DNA of 60,917 nucleotides, from positions 1-60,917 of the forward strand of contig DBTT01000002.1 of the NCBI GenBank assembly GCA_002307185.1, read 5' to 3'. Shown one piece after another: positions 1-8,423 of this stretch. The number at the start of each line of letters is the position of its first letter. Position 1 is the first letter of the stretch. The notes beneath the pieces were generated by a model, which was given only the letters and a program-made list of their open reading frames with translations, ran no database searches and had not been told where the DNA came from. The translations under genes were made by a program, and so were the position numbers. This DNA comes from Bacteroidales bacterium UBA1309 (GTDB lineage: Bacteria; Bacteroidota; Bacteroidia; Bacteroidales; Dysgonomonadaceae).

Positions 1-256
1 GTACCCGGGACATGCGGGGGACGGGGGGAAAAATGGTTCGCCTTCTGTACGACTAATTCTAGGAGGCAACACAATTATTACAAACACATTATCAGGAACG
101 ACTCAATGTTTGCGCATACATGGCAAACGACCTATCCAAATGGCAGACAACAAATTTTTCAGGAATTGAACTTACGGGCGAAGGGTATTTTGCTTCCCAA
201 AAGAAATGCAAGGCGATGCATGGTTCGCTCATACATTATACGAGTAATAAAAATTG
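1..256. other. Left-edge segment with no supported gene
   Basis: Nothing convincing was found here. One plus-strand frame stays open from base 1 to about 282, but its translation lacks any recognisable pattern and it runs into the 3' end of the exporter gene on the other strand. It may be the 3' flank of a gene outside the window or plain intergenic sequence. Confidence 0.4.
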
Positions 257-1615
257 CTATTTTGTTGATTTCTTTTTCATAATCCCTTTGTAGATAAAAG
301 AGAACCAAACAGGTAAGATAATTCCTTTTAGCATGGATGATATCGAGATTGCCCACCACACGCCGATAATGCCCATCTTTTGCCCCAAGAAATAGGCAAG
401 CGGTATCCGCAAAGCATTAAATGAAATGCTGATAATGGCCGGTGGAATTGTCTTTCCAACTCCGTTGAACATGCCTTGCGTGGTCAATTCAAGCATCAGG
501 AATATTTGAGAAATCCCGACAATTGCAAGGTATTGCGTTCCTGCAAAAACGGCAGTGTCTTCGCTTACGAATAATGAAAAAATGGAATGTCCTTGAAATA
601 CAAAAGTAAGGGTGACGAATATGCCCATGAAACCCATAATCAGAACTGTAAATAAATAAGCTTTGCGTGCTCTTTCGAGCTTATTGGCTGCGTAATTTTG
701 CGCAACAAATGCTCCAAGTGCTGTGCCGAAACCTTGCGAAGTGTTCCATGTGATGCCTTCTATTTGCCCGCCTGTTGTTTGCGTCATCAATCCAATATGG
801 CCGTTGTATATAGAGGCAATGCGTGCCAAGCTCATGTTGATAATGGCATAAAGGGCGTTCATTATTGAAACAGGTGTGCCAAGGCGCAAGATCAAAATGA
901 TATAGTTCAACTGAGGTTTTATGAGCAGAGGAAATTTGAGTGCGACTTCTTTAAATCGTAGCCTCCAGATAAAGGCTATCAAAACAATGTATTGCGCAAT
1001 CACCGTACCCCATGCAGCCCCAAACATCCCCAAACTGGGAATAAAGGCGATTCCGAGAATCAAGATCGGATCTAGAATCATGTTCACCACTAATCCGGTG
1101 GCATTTAATTTGAATGGGATATCACTTTTTCCAGCTCCATTGTAGATTCCCGAAAGATTGTTTGACAAGAAAATGCAAGGTACGCAGGCGCTCATTATTT
1201 TTAGGTAAGTGGAGGCGTGTTTGGTGATATCTTTCGAGAGTTCAAAAAAGGAGATGATCTGTTCGGAAAAGACAAACAAGATGGCGGCTACCAAAAGGCC
1301 AACCCCAAGTGCTATTGTGGAGGTGTTTGATGCGAAACGGAACGCCCTTTCGTATTTCTTGGCACCAATACACTGTCCAATCGTGATTTCAGAGGCTACT
1401 TTTGTTAACAATGCAATCGTGCTTACAAGCCACATCAACATAGCTACCGACCCTACGGCTGCTATCGCCTGACTACCGAGATGCCCTACCCAAAATATAG
1501 AAAGCAGGTTATAGGCCATTTGAGCAAAACTGGTGCCCATGATGGGTAGAGCCAGTCTGAGCAATTGGCGCATTATTCGCCCTTCTGTGAGATTTACAAT
1601 TCCAGAGTTTGTCAT
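257..1615 (-). CDS. MATE family efflux transporter
   Basis: A 452-residue polytopic membrane protein of usual MATE length, with about twelve hydrophobic segments. The N-terminal stretch LLRLALPIMGTSFAQMAYNL and the later VGHLGSQAIAAVG are typical of the NorM/DinF-like MATE branch. These proteins export cationic or other small molecules across the inner membrane using a Na+ or H+ gradient; the substrate cannot be read from sequence. It lies 99 nt downstream of the PorW-like gene on the same strand, but a -7-like box (TACCTTTG on the minus strand, 1640-1647) just upstream suggests its own promoter and a short leader. The first ATG is used; an in-frame ATG 14 codons later (MRQLLRL) is also possible. 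Confidence 0.9.
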   Translation of the reverse strand: MTNSGIVNLTEGRIMRQLLRLALPIMGTSFAQMAYNLLSIFWVGHLGSQAIAAVGSVAMLMWLVSTIALLTKVASEITIGQCIGAKKYERAFRFASNTSTIALGVGLLVAAILFVFSEQIISFFELSKDITKHASTYLKIMSACVPCIFLSNNLSGIYNGAGKSDIPFKLNATGLVVNMILDPILILGIAFIPSLGMFGAAWGTVIAQYIVLIAFIWRLRFKEVALKFPLLIKPQLNYIILILRLGTPVSIMNALYAIINMSLARIASIYNGHIGLMTQTTGGQIEGITWNTSQGFGTALGAFVAQNYAANKLERARKAYLFTVLIMGFMGIFVTLTFVFQGHSIFSLFVSEDTAVFAGTQYLAIVGISQIFLMLELTTQGMFNGVGKTIPPAIISISFNALRIPLAYFLGQKMGIIGVWWAISISSMLKGIILPVWFSFIYKGIMKKKSTK

Positions 1616-1639
1616 TTACAAGTTGGCTTCTAAAGTGTC

Positions 1640-1647
1640 CAAAGGTA
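1640..1647 (-). promoter_or_regulatory. Bacteroidota -7 box for the MATE gene
   Basis: On the minus strand this reads TACCTTTG, an exact match to the Bacteroidota TAnnTTTG -7 element, about 25 nt upstream of the ATG. No clear -33 TTTG is seen at the right distance, so this is a half-supported promoter. Confidence 0.4.
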
Positions 1648-1714
1648 GCTAAAATGGGGCTTGCGAGTGACGAGAAATAGAAATAATTTATGGCTGTAAG
1701 GAATTCTTCCCTCT

Positions 1715-4700
1715 CTACTTCTTAGAGTTTTTACGTTCTTTATCAAGTTGTTGCTGCTTTTCTTTTCTTGCTTTCTCTTTTTCTTTCAGTTCCTGTTTGC
1801 GTTTCTGCTCTTTTTTTCGCAGTCCGGCTTCACGGGCTTTTCTGGCATCCTCTTTGGCTTTTGCGGCTGCCAGTTTTTGGTTCTCAATCGTTTTGAGTAA
1901 TTCTTGTTTTTCTTTTTCGGCTTTTTGCTGAGCTAATTTCTCAGCCCTATTAACAGTGGCGATTGAGTCTTTATGGGCTTTTTCTAATTCCCGTTGAATT
2001 TTAGCCAAACGAGTTTTCTCGGCTTTTTGTGAGCGTTCGAGTTTCTTTTGTTCTTCTTTTTCTTCTTTGGTAAGTTTGGGCTTATTCCCGATGTTTTTAA
2101 GAAGCCCTTTCAATCCTTCTACGGGATTGCTATACACTGCTTTGACTGTATTTACGGTTTGGTTAACTGTCTCAATCACGTTTTCATCACCATTGTCTTT
2201 CTCTTCCTCCAATGAATTTTCCACCGGAGTAGAATTCGCAACCTTGATATTGGAAATGTTGATATCTTTTTTCGGGACAGAATCAACTTTCACTTTCTGG
2301 ATGGCGGTATTCTCCATCTTTGACGGGATGGGTTCTTCTTGGATCGTAGTTTGCTTGTTCTCTGTGGTCTTCCCGGTTGCAATTTTTTCTTTTTCCGCCT
2401 TTTGGCTTTCTGCCCATAATGCTATCACCTGCGGAAATGAATTCACATAATTTTGATTGAAAAAAGCAAAGTAATCGTTCAGTGTTCTACCGGCTTGCAG
2501 CGTGGTGTAGTTTTCAACAGAAATAGGGACGGGGACAATATTTTCACCCAACTTCGCGAAAAGTGAATTTTTTATTGCATCATCCACATACTGCTTCAAA
2601 TAGCGGAAATTTGAAAATCCCCTCACTTGCAAAATGCCTGTGGAAACTTGATCGTCAAAAATCAGATCGAAAGTGCTCAACACATAGTGGGAGAAATTAT
2701 AATCGGCCATGGCGTAAAGCAAATCGTTTTTGTTGATTTGCCTCAATGGATAGACGAGGAGCAGCAGATGTTCGGAGTTGTCGTTCTGGTTAAACTTCAG
2801 GGTTGGGTTGTCTTGTGCCAACATGGTGGAATCTTTGCCAAAGGATGCGTTCCAGATCAAGCCTTTTATAGGATTACCACCGACCAAAGATTTTCCGGAA
2901 AGCGACTCTTTCAGCATGTCTTTGGCAACAGGAGTTACGTCCGATTGAGGATATTTTTCCAAGATTTCTTTCAAATTGCTTCTGAACTTGTCTTCTTCCT
3001 TCGTTTGCGCATAGGTCAAGGCATTCAGGAAAATGAATTTGGGCATCAAGTCCGATTGGGGATATTTTGCCAAAATATCTTGGTATCCTTTTCTGACTGT
3101 GGCGACATCTGATTTCAGGTATGCGTTGTAGGTTCGTTCGTAGAGCGAGTCTTGCAAGGCACGCGGGTTTTGCAAGTTCCATTCGTAATTGGGTTCAGCA
3201 AATGATTTTGCATATTCACTGTTCGGAAAATCTGCCATCATTTTGCGTCTGTAATTCTCCGCCATGGGTCTGTCGCCCAATTCATGGTAGAGCATGTAGA
3301 GCCTGAAATATGCCTCGCGCTTGTTTGGCGTTCTCTGGAAACGGTTCAATTCTTTTTCGTAAGTATTAACGGCGAGGTGTACGTCGTTCAATTGCTGGTG
3401 ATAGATGCCTGCCATTTGGAACATGGCATCGTCTATAATGCTATCGGATTCTGCAATCTGTGCTTTTGTGAACGGTAGTTGCTGCAAATAATAATCACGA
3501 GAGTGTTTGTTGTTGGTAGGCCTGAAGTTCAACGAGTCCTGGCCCGTTTTTGTAGAATCGTTTGCAGTTGTTTGTCCATTTGTAGTATTGGCTTCTGCAA
3601 ACACCGACACCGCTTTGTCGCGCCGCCGCCAGTTGTCCTCCAGCTTGCGGCTTCCCCATTTCTTTTGAAATGCATTTTTCCCCTGGGAGATGCTTTGTTC
3701 GTTGTCGTAATAAAATCCACCCTGCGTATTTGCTTGTATTGGAATATCTACTTGCCTGCCCATCCCTGGACGATTGGCAGCATTTGCCTCTGCTCTCTCT
3801 TTATCAGCGAGCAATTTGTCTTCTTTTTCTTTTTTTATCAGATCCTCGATCATTTTGTCAATCACCTTCAGCCGCTCTTCTTCTGGCATGCGAACCAACT
3901 CCTGCAAGCTATCTTGCAAGATTATGGCCGCATCGTATTGTGCGAGTTGCTCAAGAACTTTTGACCGCAAAGCAACTCTTTCGTAGTCTTCGTTATCTTT
4001 GCGCAAAACTCCCAATGCATCCGAATAACAAGGTTGTGCTTTTACATACTGATGCTTTTGAAAATACAAATCTCCGAGGGTGATTTGAACGCGGGCTTTT
4101 TCTGGTCCTTTCCGTGTGCTTTTTTCAATTGCGAGGGCATAAGCCGAGATGGCATTTGCGGTGTCTGCCTGATTCATGTGGATGTTGCCCTTGGCGTAAT
4201 AAATTTGGTCGAGGTATTCTTTGTTTTTTGAATTTCTCGCCATTCCGTCAAGCATCGAGAGGTTATTTTTTTGTTGTGCAGGGTCGCTGTTTTCAGCTTG
4301 TTTCAGCTTGGCGTTCATATCGAAAATGTAAGGCGTATTCAATCCTCCGATGTTGCCATAAGCCTTGTATGCCAAGAGGTGATTTCCAGTCTGCTCGTAA
4401 GCTTGTCCCAATAAATATTTGAGTCGCATCCTTTGGCGTTGATTATCCACTTTGTCCGCAGCCTTTTCCAAATAGGGAATCGCCTCTTGGTATTTCTTTG
4501 CACGGATCAACAAATTTGCGTTTGCAGCGGCAAATTCCCCTTCGAGTCCTTTTGGAACGCCTCCTGAGAGTTCTATTTTCTTCAGAATATCTTCGGCTTC
4601 GTATATCCAGCCCAATTCGCCGTAGGCCATTACCATCCAGATGCGGGCTTCAGCCACAGCCTCGGGATCATTCGAAAATAAACGGGTGATGTAGGAAAAT

Positions 4701-5173
4701 GTGCTGATCGATTTCAGAAAATCGTTGTTTTGGTATTCGGCCTTGCCCATCAACAACCAACAGTTTCTCAAAAAAGGATTGAACTCCCGCTGCCTGTACC
4801 ATTTTTGGTATTTTGCATCGTTCCTCTTGTTTGGGTCTTTGATTGGCTTTTTCTGAATGGAGTGTAGCTTGATGGCTTTTACACATTTGTCTATCACCTT
4901 GTTGAATGAACCGCCTTCCGTTTTTTTCTCCAGCGAAGCAGGGTCAAATGGAAACACATTGAGCATCTCCGTCATATTGTCTTTGTAGGCTTCATTTTTT
5001 GCTTTTAATGCTTCGTCATATGCCACCTGCGCATTGAAATGGATATTGTAACGGGAGTTGATTGAATGATACCACCGTGTCACAGCCGTATTTTTCTGCG
5101 AGGTACAAGAAGTCCAAGCAAAAAATACGGCGACCACCCCCAAAAGTATGTATGAGAAGATTTTTTTTGACAC
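1715..5173 (-). CDS. porW: Type IX secretion/gliding lipoprotein, PorW/SprE-like TPR protein
   Basis: A 1152-residue lipoprotein: a hydrophobic N-terminus is followed by a lipobox with Cys23 (AWTSC). Directly after it comes TRWYHSINSRYNIHFNAQVA, the conserved opening of PorW/SprE proteins of the type IX secretion system. The body contains many TPR-like helical pairs (for example YLLGQAYEQTGNHLLAYKAY), and the last 150 or so residues are a very Lys/Glu/Gln-rich probable coiled coil. In known systems PorW/SprE is a periplasm-facing lipoprotein linking the PorKN ring to the rest of the secretion machinery. It implies that the organism has a T9SS elsewhere, since no other T9SS component or sorting-domain cargo is in this window. 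The gene is transcribed toward the MATE exporter. Family assignment is strong; exact role is inferred from homologs. Confidence 0.85.
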   Translation of the reverse strand: MSKKIFSYILLGVVAVFFAWTSCTSQKNTAVTRWYHSINSRYNIHFNAQVAYDEALKAKNEAYKDNMTEMLNVFPFDPASLEKKTEGGSFNKVIDKCVKAIKLHSIQKKPIKDPNKRNDAKYQKWYRQREFNPFLRNCWLLMGKAEYQNNDFLKSISTFSYITRLFSNDPEAVAEARIWMVMAYGELGWIYEAEDILKKIELSGGVPKGLEGEFAAANANLLIRAKKYQEAIPYLEKAADKVDNQRQRMRLKYLLGQAYEQTGNHLLAYKAYGNIGGLNTPYIFDMNAKLKQAENSDPAQQKNNLSMLDGMARNSKNKEYLDQIYYAKGNIHMNQADTANAISAYALAIEKSTRKGPEKARVQITLGDLYFQKHQYVKAQPCYSDALGVLRKDNEDYERVALRSKVLEQLAQYDAAIILQDSLQELVRMPEEERLKVIDKMIEDLIKKEKEDKLLADKERAEANAANRPGMGRQVDIPIQANTQGGFYYDNEQSISQGKNAFQKKWGSRKLEDNWRRRDKAVSVFAEANTTNGQTTANDSTKTGQDSLNFRPTNNKHSRDYYLQQLPFTKAQIAESDSIIDDAMFQMAGIYHQQLNDVHLAVNTYEKELNRFQRTPNKREAYFRLYMLYHELGDRPMAENYRRKMMADFPNSEYAKSFAEPNYEWNLQNPRALQDSLYERTYNAYLKSDVATVRKGYQDILAKYPQSDLMPKFIFLNALTYAQTKEEDKFRSNLKEILEKYPQSDVTPVAKDMLKESLSGKSLVGGNPIKGLIWNASFGKDSTMLAQDNPTLKFNQNDNSEHLLLLVYPLRQINKNDLLYAMADYNFSHYVLSTFDLIFDDQVSTGILQVRGFSNFRYLKQYVDDAIKNSLFAKLGENIVPVPISVENYTTLQAGRTLNDYFAFFNQNYVNSFPQVIALWAESQKAEKEKIATGKTTENKQTTIQEEPIPSKMENTAIQKVKVDSVPKKDINISNIKVANSTPVENSLEEEKDNGDENVIETVNQTVNTVKAVYSNPVEGLKGLLKNIGNKPKLTKEEKEEQKKLERSQKAEKTRLAKIQRELEKAHKDSIATVNRAEKLAQQKAEKEKQELLKTIENQKLAAAKAKEDARKAREAGLRKKEQKRKQELKEKEKARKEKQQQLDKERKNSKK

Positions 5174-5294
5174 TCAAAGACAATTTTAGTCAATAATTTA
5201 AACACGGAAATTGGGGTTTTATTGTTTGGAAGAATGATTTTTAGAAGTAGGAAAGGGGTAAAACTATTTGTGCGTTAGTTCTAAAAGGAAACAA

Positions 5295-5335
5295 AAAAAC
5301 AGGCTGGAAGAATATACTTCTTTCAGCCTGTTTTT
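5295..5335 (-). terminator. Strong hairpin terminator downstream of typA
   Basis: An 18-bp stem (5295-5312 with 5318-5335, one G-T pair) closes a 5-nt loop and is flanked by A-tracts on the left and T-tracts on the right, so it can act in both directions. It lies about 70 nt beyond the typA stop and upstream of the PorW-like gene. Confidence 0.8.
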
Positions 5336-5402
5336 GTATTGTTCAGCACCTAGAGTTGAGTTATTATCTACTCCTTATTCTTGCTGTTCGTTGGTTGCGT
5401 CA

Positions 5403-7199
5403 TTATCTAGACATCCGTTTGCGTTCGTTTTCGTCCAGATAAATCTTGCGGAGGCGCATCGAATTTGGCGTTACTTCCACGTATTCATCTTCCTTGATGT
5501 ATTCGAGTGCTTCTTCCAAGCTGAAAACAATAGGAGGAGGCAAGGTGGCCTTGTCATCTGTTCCAGATGCACGCACGTTGGTTAGTTTTTTTGCTTTGGT
5601 CACATTTACCACAAGGTCTCCCTCTTTGGAGTGTTCTCCCACTATTTGTCCACCATACACATCTGTTTGTGGTTCGATGAAAAATTTACCCCGGTCTTGC
5701 AATTTGTCCAAGGCATATGCAAAAGCATTGCCGGATTCACTCGCGATGATGGATCCGTTCAGACGTTTGTCGATATCCCCTTTCCAAGGTTGGAACTCAA
5801 GGAAACGATGGGCGATGATGGCTTCACCGGCAGATGCGGTCAAAGCGGCATTGTTGATACCGATAATTCCACGGGAAGGAATCGTGAATTCGAGGTAAAC
5901 ACGGTCGTTTTTCGTCTCCATCATGGTCATTTCGCCACGGCGGCGGGTCACGATATCGATGATTTTGCTGGCATATTCTTCGGGAAGATTGATGGTCAGT
6001 TGTTCTACTGGTTCGCATCGCTTTCCGTCAATTTCCTTGATGATTACACGTGGCTGTCCTACTTGTAATTCGTAGCCTTCGCGACGCATCGTTTCGATCA
6101 ATACAGACAAGTGCAAAACGCCACGTCCAAACACGATCCATGAATCAGCACTGTTGGTAGCTTCTACACGAAGGGCGAGGTTTTTGTCCAATTCCCTCAT
6201 CAGGCGCTCGTAGATGTGGCGTGATGTGACGAACTTACCATCCTTTCCGTAGAACGGAGAATTGTTGATGGTGAACAACATCGACATCGTTGGTTCATCG
6301 ATAGCGATTGGTTCCAGAGGTTCCGGATTGGTCAAATCGGCAATGGAATCGCCGATATCAAATCCTTCGATGCCAATCAGTGCGCACAGATCACCAGATT
6401 GGACGCTTTCAACTTTGGTACGGCCCAAACCTTCGAAAACGTTGATTTCCTTGATGCGGCTTTTCACGAAGCTGCCGTCACGTTTGCATAGCGAAACATC
6501 TTGTCCTTCCTTGAGTACCCCGCGGTGTACACGGCCTACGGCAATACGTCCCACATACTTTGAAAAGTCGAGAGACGTAATCAGCATTTGTGGAGTTCCT
6601 TCCAGCACTTCCGGCTGAGGGATGTGTTTTACAATCGCATCCAACAGCGGGGTGATGTCTTCTGCCGGGTGTTTCCAGTCTTCTGCCATCCAGCCTTGTT
6701 TTGCTGAACCATAGATTGTTGGGAAATCCAACTGTTCTTCCGTTGCATCTAGGCTGAACATCAAGTCGAAGACCATTTCATGTACTTCATCGGGTCGGCA
6801 ATTGGGCTTATCTACTTTGTTGATTACCACAATTGGCTTCAATCCGATTTCGATTGCCTTTTGTAGCACGAAGCGTGTTTGTGGCATGGGCCCCTCAAAA
6901 GCATCCACAAGTAGCAAACAACCGTCTGCCATGTTCAACACGCGTTCCACTTCTCCACCGAAGTCGGCGTGTCCTGGAGTATCAATAATGTTGATTTTGG
7001 TGTCTTTGTACGTGATAGAAACGTTTTTGGATAGAATGGTGATTCCCCGTTCACGTTCCAAGTCGTTATTATCAAGGATAAGGTTTCCCGCAGTCTGATT
7101 TTCTCTAAATAAATTTCCGGCCAAAAGCATCTTATCCACAAGAGTTGTTTTGCCGTGATCGACGTGCGCAATAATCGCAATATTTCTAATACTTTGCAT
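5403..7199 (-). CDS. typA: Translational GTPase TypA/BipA
   Basis: A 598-residue ribosome-associated GTPase of normal length. All G motifs are visible: P-loop AHVDHGKTTLVDKML near residues 11-25, switch I RERGITI near 50, DTPGHADFGGEVERV near 75, and NKVDKP near 128. The EF-G-like domains III and V and the BipA-specific C-terminus ending in KIYLDENERKRMSR follow. TypA binds the 70S ribosome at the EF-G site and assists ribosome assembly and stress translation. The gene stands alone between its -7 box (7219-7226) and a strong hairpin terminator (5295-5335). Confidence 0.97.
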   Translation of the reverse strand: MQSIRNIAIIAHVDHGKTTLVDKMLLAGNLFRENQTAGNLILDNNDLERERGITILSKNVSITYKDTKINIIDTPGHADFGGEVERVLNMADGCLLLVDAFEGPMPQTRFVLQKAIEIGLKPIVVINKVDKPNCRPDEVHEMVFDLMFSLDATEEQLDFPTIYGSAKQGWMAEDWKHPAEDITPLLDAIVKHIPQPEVLEGTPQMLITSLDFSKYVGRIAVGRVHRGVLKEGQDVSLCKRDGSFVKSRIKEINVFEGLGRTKVESVQSGDLCALIGIEGFDIGDSIADLTNPEPLEPIAIDEPTMSMLFTINNSPFYGKDGKFVTSRHIYERLMRELDKNLALRVEATNSADSWIVFGRGVLHLSVLIETMRREGYELQVGQPRVIIKEIDGKRCEPVEQLTINLPEEYASKIIDIVTRRRGEMTMMETKNDRVYLEFTIPSRGIIGINNAALTASAGEAIIAHRFLEFQPWKGDIDKRLNGSIIASESGNAFAYALDKLQDRGKFFIEPQTDVYGGQIVGEHSKEGDLVVNVTKAKKLTNVRASGTDDKATLPPPIVFSLEEALEYIKEDEYVEVTPNSMRLRKIYLDENERKRMSR

Positions 7200-7218
7200 C
7201 TAAATGATTTTTAAGCTG

Positions 7219-7226
7219 CAAAGGTA
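7219..7226 (-). promoter_or_regulatory. -7 box of the typA promoter
   Basis: Reads TACCTTTG on the minus strand, matching TAnnTTTG, 20 nt before the typA ATG. This would give a very short leader. The -33 element is not clear. Confidence 0.45.
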
Positions 7227-7295
7227 CGATTTTTTTACCATAAATTTATGCTGTAAAACATTTTGTACACGTTAAGTTGTTGTGAAATTGGATGT

Positions 7296-7340
7296 GGCGG
7301 TTTCCAAACATCGAAAAAAAACAGATAATTGGAAACCGCC
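7296..7340 (-). terminator. Inverted repeat at the 3' end of the nitroreductase gene
   Basis: A perfect 12-bp inverted repeat (7296-7307 and 7329-7340) starts five bases past the nitroreductase stop. The 21-nt loop contains a run of eight T on the minus strand, while no T-run follows the stem. It is probably a terminator of atypical form, or part of the typA upstream region. Confidence 0.4.
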
Positions 7341-7344
7341 CACC

Positions 7345-7944
7345 TTAAATGGAAGAGATAACTTTGTCCAACGGCAACCTTGACTTGGGGGTGATGATTG
7401 GCTGATTCGAATCTTCCGCATTCCGATAGCCAACAGCCACCGCAAATAGGGTTTTATAACCTTCTGTTTGCAGAATTTCATCATAGCTTTCGGTTTGAAT
7501 TCCTTCCATCGGGGTAGAATCAAGATTCAGAGAAGCCGCGGCGCTTAAGAAGAATCCCAAGGATAGATAAACCTGATGCGCCAGCCACGATTTTATTTCT
7601 GCTTCGGGCAAGTGCTTTATGTTCTTCTTGAAATAGTTGATGCTTCCTTCCGGCAGACTTTTTTCTATTTGGATTTCAAAGTTCTCCAAATTGTCTATCA
7701 CGCTGAACACTACCACCAGGCTTGCATCGGCCACTTTGGGTTCGTTGTGATGCGACACTTTTGCCAATTTGGCTTTTATCTCTTCGTTGGTCACGAAGGT
7801 GAATTTCCAAGGCTGGCTGTTGATGGACGAGGGTGAAAGCCGTATTATTTCTTTTAGTTTTGCGATGGTTTCGTCTGCAACTTTTTTGCTTCCGTCGAAC
7901 TGCTTCGTGGTGTACCTGTTTTTTGCTAATTCTAAAAAATCCAT
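7345..7944 (-). CDS. NAD(P)H-dependent oxidoreductase, nitroreductase (NfsB-like) family
   Basis: A 199-residue single-domain FMN flavoprotein of the nitroreductase fold. The N-terminus NRYTTKQFDGSKKV and the following SPSSINSQPWKFTFV form the usual FMN phosphate/ribityl binding region, and the C-terminal tail PKSRLPLDKVI is the FMN-contacting end of NfsB-like enzymes. Such enzymes reduce quinones or nitroaromatics with NAD(P)H in the cytoplasm; the physiological substrate is unknown. It is divergent from an HxlR-type regulator across 96 nt, a classic arrangement in which the regulator controls the oxidoreductase in response to electrophiles. A TAATTTTG -7-like box lies at 7971-7978 on the minus strand. 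Confidence 0.9.
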   Translation of the reverse strand: MDFLELAKNRYTTKQFDGSKKVADETIAKLKEIIRLSPSSINSQPWKFTFVTNEEIKAKLAKVSHHNEPKVADASLVVVFSVIDNLENFEIQIEKSLPEGSINYFKKNIKHLPEAEIKSWLAHQVYLSLGFFLSAAASLNLDSTPMEGIQTESYDEILQTEGYKTLFAVAVGYRNAEDSNQPIITPKSRLPLDKVISSI

Positions 7945-7965
7945 TTTGTTTCCGTTTAAATTTAC

Positions 7966-8039
7966 ACTATCAAAATTATAGTTGCAAACATAATTATTGT
8001 TTTGTATTTTTGCAAGAACGGTAAAAAATGATAGTTGCA
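7966..8039. promoter_or_regulatory. Divergent promoter/operator region, nitroreductase and HxlR regulator
   Basis: The plus strand has TTGC (7982-7985), 19 nt, then TATTTTTG (8005-8012), a good promoter for the regulator. The minus strand has TAATTTTG at 7971-7978 for the nitroreductase. An inverted repeat ACTAT-N7-ATAGT (7966-7982) overlaps the nitroreductase box, and a 9-bp direct repeat ATAGTTGCA occurs at 7978-7986 and 8031-8039. These are candidate HxlR binding sites; the assignment is inference. Confidence 0.45.
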
Positions 8040-8040
8040 G

Positions 8041-8391
8041 ATGTATTGTATAGACGATGAAAAGTTTTTTTGTAGTACTAGCTTAGCTATGAGGTATATA
8101 GGTGGAAAATGGAAAGCTGTGATCCTGATTCATTTAGGCAGGGAAAGTAGGCGTTACAGTGAATTGAAAAAAGATATTGGCCTTATCACCGAGCGGACTT
8201 TGTCGCTTCAGTTGAAGGAGCTGGAGGCAGACGGCTTGATAACAAGAACGGTGCATACCAGCAAGCCTCCCCTGATGGTGACTTATGGGCTGACCGAATT
8301 TGGAAGATCCTTGATCCCTGTGCTGTCTGCGATTTCCCAATGGGGAAAGGTTGCTGCCGAAAATGAAAGCCGTATCAAGATTCTTCAGTAA
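8041..8391 (+). CDS. HxlR family winged-helix transcriptional regulator
   Basis: A 116-residue single-domain DNA-binding protein. The pattern MRYIGGKWKAVILIHL, followed by RRYSELKKDIGLITERTLSLQLKELEADGLI and the wing TVHTSKPPLMVTYGLTEFG, is diagnostic of the HxlR/YodB/MarR-like group. Homologs such as YodB sense quinones or electrophiles through an N-terminal cysteine; here Cys residues are present close to the N-terminus (MYC and FFCS). The ATG at 8041 is preferred to an in-frame TTG six bases earlier. It likely regulates the divergent nitroreductase, and perhaps the hydrolase gene 32 nt downstream. Confidence 0.9.
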   Translation: MYCIDDEKFFCSTSLAMRYIGGKWKAVILIHLGRESRRYSELKKDIGLITERTLSLQLKELEADGLITRTVHTSKPPLMVTYGLTEFGRSLIPVLSAISQWGKVAAENESRIKILQ

Positions 8392-8423
8392 ACGATTCTT
8401 CAAAGCATTGAAATTACAAAGGT

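Noticed and set aside
2067..3964. Several plus-strand open frames of 100-160 codons antisense to the PorW/SprE gene
   Set aside because: They mirror the codon pattern of the strong minus-strand gene and show no family signature.
5446..6618. Plus-strand open frames antisense to typA
   Set aside because: They are shadows of a highly conserved gene on the other strand.
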